Source of the DNA: Gigaspora rosea
Lineage: Eukaryota; Glomeromycota; Glomeromycetes; Diversisporales; Gigasporaceae
DNA length: 64,000 nucleotides
Assembly: GCA_003550325.1 (NCBI GenBank)
Contig: QKWP01000664.1
Span: forward strand, 119,581-183,580
Direction of reading: 5' to 3'
In this document: in pieces, positions 57,470 through 64,000 of the stretch
Position numbering within the stretch: the first letter of the stretch is position 1
How the letters are laid out: the number at the start of each line of letters is the position of its first letter
Made by a program: the position numbers and the translations under genes
Notes under the pieces: generated by a model
The model's database searches: none
Told to the model about the DNA's origin: nothing
Seen by the model: the letters and a program-made list of their open reading frames with translations, nothing else

Positions 57470-58123
57470 ATAAACTAAGTGCATTAAATAAAAATTTAGG
57501 GTTAGGGCCTTAATATTAGAAACTATTAGATTAGAGTAATGTTTACTGTATGTAAAATTCTATTGCTATCATTTTTAATTAGTGTTCCAAAATTACGCCT
57601 TTTAGTGTACCTTTATAGAAAGGGTTTTTTTAAAAAAAATTAGTGTACCAAGATTAAATTATAGTCAAACCTCCAGAGATGCAACTCGTAGAGACAAGCC
57701 TACAATGTGCATTTAGGGAGGTTTGCATTTAAAAAGAGCCAATTAAATTGCAGCTTTAAAATTAGATTATCAAATTTGTATAACTTTTACCAAAAACTGT
57801 ATAATCTATCTTAAATACTAAAATTTGATTAGCTATGTGCATTTAGAGAGGTTAGTATAATATAAAATATTATTTAAGAGAATGTGCATTTACAGAATAT
57901 AGAACATGCATTTAGGACTAATAACATCTTATGAAAAATGAAAAACTATGCATTTAGAGAGATATTGTATTTATAGAGGTTGTATTTATGGAGGTTTGGC
58001 TTTAAGCATTAATTTTTGTATATTTTACTTTTTTCTTGTGGAATTTTTTGTTGGGCAGAACTAGAATAGTTAAAATTTGCACTCTCAAATTGTCTATTTT
58101 CTCTTTAGAAGCTTGCAAATAAG
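57470..58123. mobile_element. Family A MITE split by a nested pogo-like insertion
   Basis: Left part 'aaactaagtgcattaaataa', 'gggttagggcc', 'gctatcatttttaattagtg'; right part 'aatttttgtatattttactt', 'gttgggcagaactagaatag', 'agaagcttgcaaataagtg' (the CCCGCG of the right TIR is deleted). The two parts would be contiguous without 57663-58001. Confidence 0.65.
57663..58001. mobile_element. Pogo-like MITE, TIR AGTCAAACCTCCA
   Basis: AGTCAAACCTCCAGAGATGC at the left and TATGGAGGTTTGGCT at the right mirror each other. Between them 'gtgcatttagagaggtt' phrases recur. It lies inside a family A MITE, and short TTA/TA repeats flank it. Confidence 0.7.
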
Positions 58124-58245
58124 TGATCATATAATTACACAATCCTGGTCTGAATCAGATATTGGGTTGTCATATGATTTAGAAAATCTCATCTATATTT
58201 TGGCACTTTTAAAAGTTTTAGGTAGCATTATTACTCATAATATTT

Positions 58246-58512
58246 GTATAGTAACTTTATAGTATTTATATAGTGTCTCTATAGCTTTTGTGTAGTATTT
58301 GTATAGTGTTTTTATAGTATTTGTATAGTATCTTTATAGCATTTATATAGTTTCTTTATAGTGTTTGTATAGTATCTACAGTATTTGTATAGTGTTTGAT
58401 AATATATATTTACAGTATTTTTATAGTGTTTGTGCAGTAGTGTCTTTATAGCATTTATATAGTGTTTGTGTAATGTATTTATAGCATTTGTATATAATAT
58501 TTCTAAGCCATT
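58246..58512. repeat. Minisatellite of TTTATAGTATTTGTATAGTG type
   Basis: About 15-20 imperfect units of 15-18 bases. The reverse complement of part of the array, with its flank ('gataccacaaaa...actacaaaa'), appears at 40640-40770, so both belong to one larger dispersed repeat. Confidence 0.8.
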
Positions 58513-58559
58513 TTTGTGGTATCTTTTGTAATATGTTTTGTAGTTTTTTTTTAATAAAA

Positions 58560-60379
58560 ATAAATTATTTTTTGGGTTTTATAATTTATTGCTATAGCAA
58601 TATATTGCTACTCTGATCAACCAATTAGAATGCAAAATTAGATGTAATATGAAATTGAAAACAATAATGATTTTTTTCCAAAAATCAGTTATAATACAAA
58701 CTTTTGTTTATAAAATTATCTCTTGTACTCTAATAAAAAATTTTTTTGTGAAATTTTGGGTTAAAAACAATTTGCTAAAATATACTATTTATTTCTAATT
58801 TAACTTTTACTTTAATTCTAAACTAATGAATTAATTTATTGTTTTGATTTTATAATATACTAGATTTTATAAAGCACAGTGTATTGCATATTTAAAAAAA
58901 ACAAAAATTCTTATTTTTTATTATTTTTGTAAAATTTTATAATTAATTAATATTACAGTTCAACAATTTGCCAAATTAGAAAATTGTATTCTAAAATGAT
59001 TAATATATTATTTTATGAATTTAACTGGTTCTTAGATATATTATTGTATGTCATACTTGTTTTAAAAGTTCTAAAATTTATTTTATTCATTCAATACTAA
59101 ATGATATACAAATAGATAGTATTAAATACTTATATTATTTAATCCTACTTAATCTTTCCCATCACTCATTCTTGAAAAAGGTAAATGAGAACTTAAAATT
59201 ACAATTTTTTTGTGCATTGTTAAATAACAAGAGATAAGTTACACTAAAACTTGTTTTTAAGATTTTTTTGATATCTAGCTATATGAAAAAAAGCAGTAAG
59301 GCTCAAATATATATTCACAAGTTTGGTTGACACATATAAAAAAGTCAAATTAAATTTTTGCAAAGAAGAAAAAGGAAAATAGTAAAATCCAAGTAGTTGA
59401 TTAGCAGCTAAAAAAATTAATATTATTATAATTTTTCTTGAGCTTGATTTTTATTTAATTTGTTAATATATTACATTATAATAATTAGTTTCATGAGCAT
59501 CCTGTAGGTTCCAGTCAAAAAAATCAAAAGTTCTACTTCAATACTAATAAAATAATTTAAGAAATTTAAAAATTGAATTATTAATAATATCTTAGGTTCT
59601 ATCAATTATAGCTTGGTAATCATTATACCATTTGATTCATCTCATTAAAATGAATCAAATAGCATAAAAATTGCTTAATTTGGATTAGTAATTGGCAAAA
59701 TAACTTTATATTTTTTTGCAAAAAATAACTACAATAAAATTTTGTACTAAGTAAATTGATCTTAGTACATTAAATAAAGTTGTTTATTGTGTTGAGTTTT
59801 ATTTAGTTTAAAAACTTAAAGAAGTTTGAATACTGAAATTTTCATTGTATACTACTATGAACTATTAATTTTTAAAATTCAAGGCTATAATCTGATTGGC
59901 TAATTAACATGTAATATTGTGCAACTGAAATGCCTAAAAATATCTGAATGATGTTTTTATACCATAAAAGGTGTAACTGATACTATCTATATTTAGCAAA
60001 TCATCAGACTATATTATGTATTTGTAATAAATTACATTGTTAAAATATATGAATATTCAAATGCATTCTTTTAAAATATAAAAAATTAGCTAGCATTTAA
60101 TATTTAGGCAATATATAGTTACAATTTGTGCAGATTATTGAATTGTTAATTGTTAAAGATCTGTGCAGAAAATTAAATCTGCACAGAAAATTAAAAAAAT
60201 TTTTTCAATGATTGTTAGCAAAGTTGTAGATCTGTATTAATTTTTAATAATTGTTGTTTTAGAAATTTGTACAGAGCTATACTAAAAAACTTTCCCAATA
60301 CTAATTACAAACCTAATTGTTCTTTGGTTCATAATTGATCAAAAGAAAGTTTGTTCGCAATTTGTTCTACTAATGCCAG
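58560..60379. other. Dispersed-repeat sequence, no supported gene
   Basis: 58560-58620 mirrors 40604-40660, and 60030-60300 mirrors 31930-32230 including the 'ctgtgcagaaaattaaatctg' words. Between them is 1.4 kb of AT-rich sequence with a fragment near 58600-58760 resembling a decayed MITE and no exon I can support. Confidence 0.45.
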
Positions 60380-60387
60380 TCTAGCTC

Positions 60388-61930
60388 TTAATTTTCTATT
60401 TTGTATATCTGTATATTACCAATTTGTACATAATACTTTATAGTGCTATTAATTGATTTTTTATCTAGAACATCCATTGTATAAATGAATTTTTTTCTAT
60501 CAGGTATACACATATTTCTATTTTCAACCAATTGTGTTTTTAGAATTTCTTTGCAAAGCTTGAATGTGTTCTTTAAAATTTTAATTATATCTAATGCATC
60601 TTTTTGCCTTATATTTCTATAAACAAATTCTTCAAACAATACTTGATGTTAAATAAAATTGTTGTATATCTTCATGTTGTATTTTCTTCAATAAATTACT
60701 TTTTTTTTGTATATCCATATTGCATGCCTTTGTAATATATGACTTGATGATTTGATGAATCTAGTAATGATTATCATATTGTTTTTTTAATTCTTCTTTT
60801 ATGTTAGATCAATTTGAATTGATTTTATTTTTTTAACAACTTTAAGGAAGGGCAAAGGTGCCTTATCATTGTAACCTCAAACTGATACAACTATTCCTTC
60901 ATTATAAGTGCAGAGGTAATACCGCTATCTAGCATTATATGCATATTCTGTAAATGCATCAACTACAAAATCAATGTATAATCGAGTTTTTACAGAATTT
61001 AGAGGTATAGAATGAGCTAGTGGGCTGTTTTACAATATATTGAGTATTAGTTAATATATTGAGAATTAGTTAGTTAATATATTAAGTATTAGTTAAATAA
61101 TATATTGAGCATTAGTTACATCTGCAAATTTAAAAGCATGCATCAGATTTGAAAAATAGTAATTTAATTACCTTTTTATTAAAAAAAATGCACCAACTTT
61201 AGATATCCAAAATATATTATCCTTCTTGTACCAAAGACAACTCAATATCATATCTTTGATAAGATCAGAGTGTGTATGTAGCTAAAATAAATTGTATAAT
61301 AAATTAATTACGAGTATATAAATACAGTATGCATATTAATATTAATAAAATAACCTTGCATAACAAATAAATAGATATTACTATAATATTTATAATTTGT
61401 TGACTTCAAAATTTGAAGAAATAAAAATATTTGGTGAATGAAAATTAAGATTAGAATGAAGTTTTGTATTTTGAATTATCTACAAAAATTTTCTAGTGAT
61501 TAGTCATAATAAATCCAACATAATTAATCTGATATTTATTTACTCCAGTATAATAATGTATACCTTTAAAGCTTTTGTTAATTGCCTCTATTCAATACTG
61601 AACCATTTTTTTTTTATTGAGTCCATTTAGTAATTTACTAGATAAAGTATCCTTTAAGATAAGCTCTGGTTTATATTTATGAAGTATATGGGAACCACTC
61701 AAAATCAATTCATGCAGATATGGATATTGCATATATACAGCAAGTTCCAAAGCATAGTAAGCTAGAGAATAATCTGAAGTCTATTAATGCAATTGATTGA
61801 ACCTAGTTTTATATATTATACGAGTTTTTAAGATTGAATTTAAAGAGAACAAGAAATATTTTATCTGCTGTCTTGCCTCAAGAAAAAGTTGTTCTTTTAC
61901 ATCTGATTGTTTTAGCATTTCAATATACTA
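60388..61930 (-). pseudogene. Decayed insulin-degrading-enzyme-like (M16) metallopeptidase
   Basis: Scattered minus-strand segments follow the order of insulysin/Ste23: ARQQIKYFLFS (about 61870), SDYSLAYYALELAVYMQY with LILSGSHILHKYKPELI (61780-61630), SCLWYKKDNIFW (about 61230), DFVVDAFTEYAYNAR - stop - RYYLCTYNEGIVVSV - stop - GYNDKAPLPFLKVV (61000-60850), and finally DALDIIKILKNTFKL, ENRNMCIPDRKKFIYTMDVL and NSTIKYYVQIGN (60600-60400). These match the middle to C-terminal half, including the GYNDK and (I)YYxQxG landmarks. The zinc-binding HxxEH domain is not in the window stretch. Stops and gaps show that the gene is dead here. The living enzyme would degrade small peptides. Confidence 0.7.
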
Positions 61931-62122
61931 AAAACAAAACTCTACTATTTTCTCATAATTAGCTATAATAAAATATATTACATATTTTATAATGTAAAAA
62001 TAATTATTATATAAGTACATTGTAAAAGTCCATTTAAAAAAAAATTTATCTAGTAAGGTCAATTGATATTTTAAACACTTCAAATCCAACATATTGATTA
62101 CTTCCTATCCTAAATTTTTAAT

Positions 62123-63149
62123 TTTTTTTTTATAGTCAAAGTTCCCGCTCTGGGTAGATGTGTTTATTTAATCAAGCCTGTGGATCAAGAGCGCCTCTTT
62201 GGGCACCCAACATTTGTTATATGGATGAGGATACAACTAGCCACATGTACAACTTTTGGTTGTCTAATTTAAGTAGTCTGCCGAAGGTTCTACACTAGCT
62301 GCAATACCTGCAACCCAACTATGGGATTGCCTATTAAACCTTCTGGTCCAAGCTCCTCCTGCCAATCCTACTTGTATTACCGGTACAGTTCCCCGATACA
62401 TTAGTCATTCGGGGCTAGTCCCAGATGCCAACAAATATCCCCTTGGGACTAATTTATCTTTGCAGTACACTTGGTAGAGCAGTCCCTCACTTCAGTAACT
62501 TGCATTACCTACTTCTGCCCTTGTAAGGTTCGCTCCAACCCCGGTACCCACCATCACCTTCCTACTGGTTCTTTTCTGTATCCCCAAACTTCCAATCCAG
62601 TTAGCCTGAAAGGATTGGTTTACCCAGCTTTAGGTGCCATAGTTTTCCTTTCCCTGGTACCTACTTTCGAAGTATTGGTCCTTTTCCTCTGGTGCGACTC
62701 TGGCGGCCAGGTTGGTGGATCTCCTCCTCTGAAGGTCTTTTGTTGTTTAGTTCTCCGGCTCCAGTTTCCAGTATTCCAGTTCTGGTAGCACCGTCAAAGA
62801 TCTTTGCCTTCTGAAGGTCTTTTGTCGTTCAGTTCTCCGGCTCTGGTTTCCGGTATTCCAGTTCTGGTAGCACCATCAAAGATCTTTGCTACCTCCTTAC
62901 TTGGGACTTGCCAAATGGGTTTCTGTTTCTCTGGTTCCTTGGATTTGTCTGTGTAATGATACACAACTTCACCTAAAAGCTCCCATTCAAGATGGTAACC
63001 AAGGACTACAGGTAATGTACCCAACTGATTGATAAGAAGCAGTTACCAGAACACAGATCTATTTTTCCAAAACATCGCCAGTGGGATTTGAACTCTAGAT
63101 CTGAAACTTGGGGTGACAACTTACCAACTTATCTAAGTTGCCACACCCC
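62123..63149 (-). mobile_element. tRNA-derived SINE, copy 2, 17 bp target duplication
   Basis: Read on the minus strand from 63149: GGGGTGTGGCAACTTAGATA, an A-box-like TAGATAAGTTGG, a B-box-like AGTTCAAATCCCAC (about 63072-63085), then the body and an A-tail at 62131-62123. TATCCTAAATTTTTAAT (62106-62122) and TATTCTAAATTTTTAAT (63150-63166) differ at one base. It is about 330 bases longer than copy 1 (28309), partly through an internal duplication (62732-62895). The ORFs at 62471 and 62794 are SINE body. It is clearly less AT-rich than its surroundings. Confidence 0.85.
62732..62895 (-). repeat. Tandem duplication inside the SINE, about 83 bp unit
   Basis: 'gaaggtcttttgt(t/c)gtt(t/c)agttctccggct', 'ggtttccggtattccagttct' and 'ggtagcacc(g/a)tcaaagatct' occur twice in a row with few differences. 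Copy 1 at 28309 lacks this segment. Confidence 0.8.
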
Positions 63150-63340
63150 TATTCTAAATTTTTAATATACAATTAATATAAAAAATATATATACAAATTC
63201 TTTTATCCCTTAAACCGTCCGTTTTAGCAGACAAATTTGCCTGCTAGAATTTTTAATGAATTTTTAAAATTTGGTTCTAATTTATTTTTATTAAAGGGTG
63301 TTATTTTATGGCGATCTGTCGCCATGCCGACCCCATGATC

Positions 63341-63427
63341 TACCAATCAAAATCGCTCACATGATACATGTGACAACCGATATTAATAGGTCGTCACGTG
63401 AATTATGTGATTGATTTTGATTGGTTA
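63341..63427. mobile_element. Short hairpin MITE
   Basis: TACCAATCAAAATCGCTCAC at the left and GTGATTGATTTTGATTGGTTA at the right form mirrored arms, with an inner CACATGATACATGTG palindrome. Confidence 0.55.
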
Positions 63428-63639
63428 TCATATATATTTCGAAATTTATTAAATTTATTATTAATTTATTAAAAAAAAATTATTAAAAAAAATAATAATA
63501 ATACAACGAAAGAATCTACACTAAACAAAAACAGACAAAAAACACCCATAGTGCTCTTCCATCAATTCAGAACCTAATCCCGTAAGGCACGAAACAAGTT
63601 AAGAAAATTAATATCGTCTGATTCCTAGTCAGAATCAAC

Positions 63640-63735
63640 AACTCCAACAACGACTCCAATGACGACAACTCCAACGACGAATACTCCATCAATAACGACT
63701 CCAACGATAACGACTCCAACAACGACTTCATCACA
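63640..63735. repeat. 12 bp minisatellite, CCAACRACGACT
   Basis: About seven imperfect units. In one plus frame it reads Thr-Thr-Pro repeats (TTPTTTPMTTTPTTNTPS), in a minus frame VVGVV. An in-frame TAG precedes the Thr-Pro frame and a Lys-rich end follows, so I do not call a gene, although a mucin-like exon cannot be excluded. Confidence 0.55.
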
Positions 63736-63739
63736 AATT

Positions 63740-64000
63740 CCTAACGAAAAATATCTAAAAAAAAAATCTAAAAAAAAAAGTTAGTTCCGATAAAAAAACT
63801 AAAAACAATGAAAGGAAAAAAACTTATCTTTAAAAGCCCATCCCCAACCACTGGTTTTAAACAACAAACAAACCTAAAAAAAAAATAAATAAAATAAAAA
63901 AACTGAAATAAAAAAAAAATTAAAGAAATAAAAAACCCACCGAAATAACAAAATAAAAAAAAATGAAATAAAAAAAAATTAGTAACGACAAAAAAAAAAA
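63740..64000. other. A-rich low complexity to the window end
   Basis: Runs of A with short 'aactta' and 'cccatccccaaccactgg' words; no coding signal. Confidence 0.4.

Noticed and set aside
62471..63024. Two ORFs of 105 and 76 residues with balanced composition
   Set aside because: They lie wholly inside the SINE body, on opposite strands, and are not conserved as frames in the copy at 28309.
63060..63149. A functional tRNA gene on the minus strand
   Set aside because: The A- and B-box-like motifs are present, but the acceptor stem does not close and the sequence continues into the SINE body with an A-tail and target duplication.

Overview
The window looks like nuclear DNA of an arbuscular mycorrhizal fungus (Glomeromycotina; Rhizophagus, Gigaspora or a relative; genus not resolved). 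The evidence is extreme AT-richness, genes split by 60-90 bp GT-AG introns, decayed members of protein families that I recall as greatly expanded in these fungi (protein kinases with an ANWK N-lobe, small CxxC zinc proteins beginning MASSNLGKR, RNI-type leucine-rich repeats), and very dense small DNA transposons. There is no bacterial operon, CRISPR array, rRNA gene or convincing tRNA gene. Most long open frames are low-complexity shadows or transposon interiors.

The left 6 kb holds the genes. An unrecognised spliced gene runs in from the left edge (101-882, +). It converges on a four-exon, 139-residue membrane protein that I read as an LDAF1/promethin-type lipid-droplet protein (1206-1861, -). 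Then comes a long intronless gene (3186-5953, -) fusing a FolD-type methylenetetrahydrofolate dehydrogenase/cyclohydrolase to a HypX/HoxX-type formyl-transferring and crotonase-like module. HypX makes CO for [NiFe]-hydrogenase in bacteria, so its presence fused to its own one-carbon supplier in a fungus is the most intriguing gene-level observation. Its frame breaks twice within about 110 bases near homopolymers. The only other near-intact gene is a leucine-rich-repeat protein (51484-52463, -), with one frameshift in a homopolymer.

From 6.4 to 29 kb the DNA is a nest of non-autonomous DNA transposons. Many have readable terminal inverted repeats and exact target duplications: 8 bp (hAT-like) at 6551, 11067, 14818, 20068 and 56757; TA (Tc1/mariner/pogo-like) at 8180, 8462, 13911 and 17064. 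A 2 kb hAT-like element (16081-18053) sits in a broken kinase gene and itself hosts three MITEs. An LRR pseudogene cluster lies at 19.5-21.7 kb.

From 28 to 42 kb lie a tRNA-derived SINE (28309-29006, 11 bp target duplication), a 1.15 kb fold-back element, and an 8.3 kb non-LTR retrotransposon (32263-40586) with endonuclease, reverse transcriptase and RNase H, an A-tail and a 17 bp target duplication. It is interrupted by stops and frameshifts.

From 42 to 64 kb there are tandem repeats, fold-back MITEs, decayed gene copies (a CxxC zinc protein, a Lys-rich coiled-coil family, an insulin-degrading-enzyme-like M16 peptidase) and a second, longer SINE copy (62123-63149, -) with a 17 bp imperfect target duplication.

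The window is therefore a gene-poor, repeat-rich compartment in which the insertion order can be read from nesting. All family names rest on motif recognition by eye; no database search was run.
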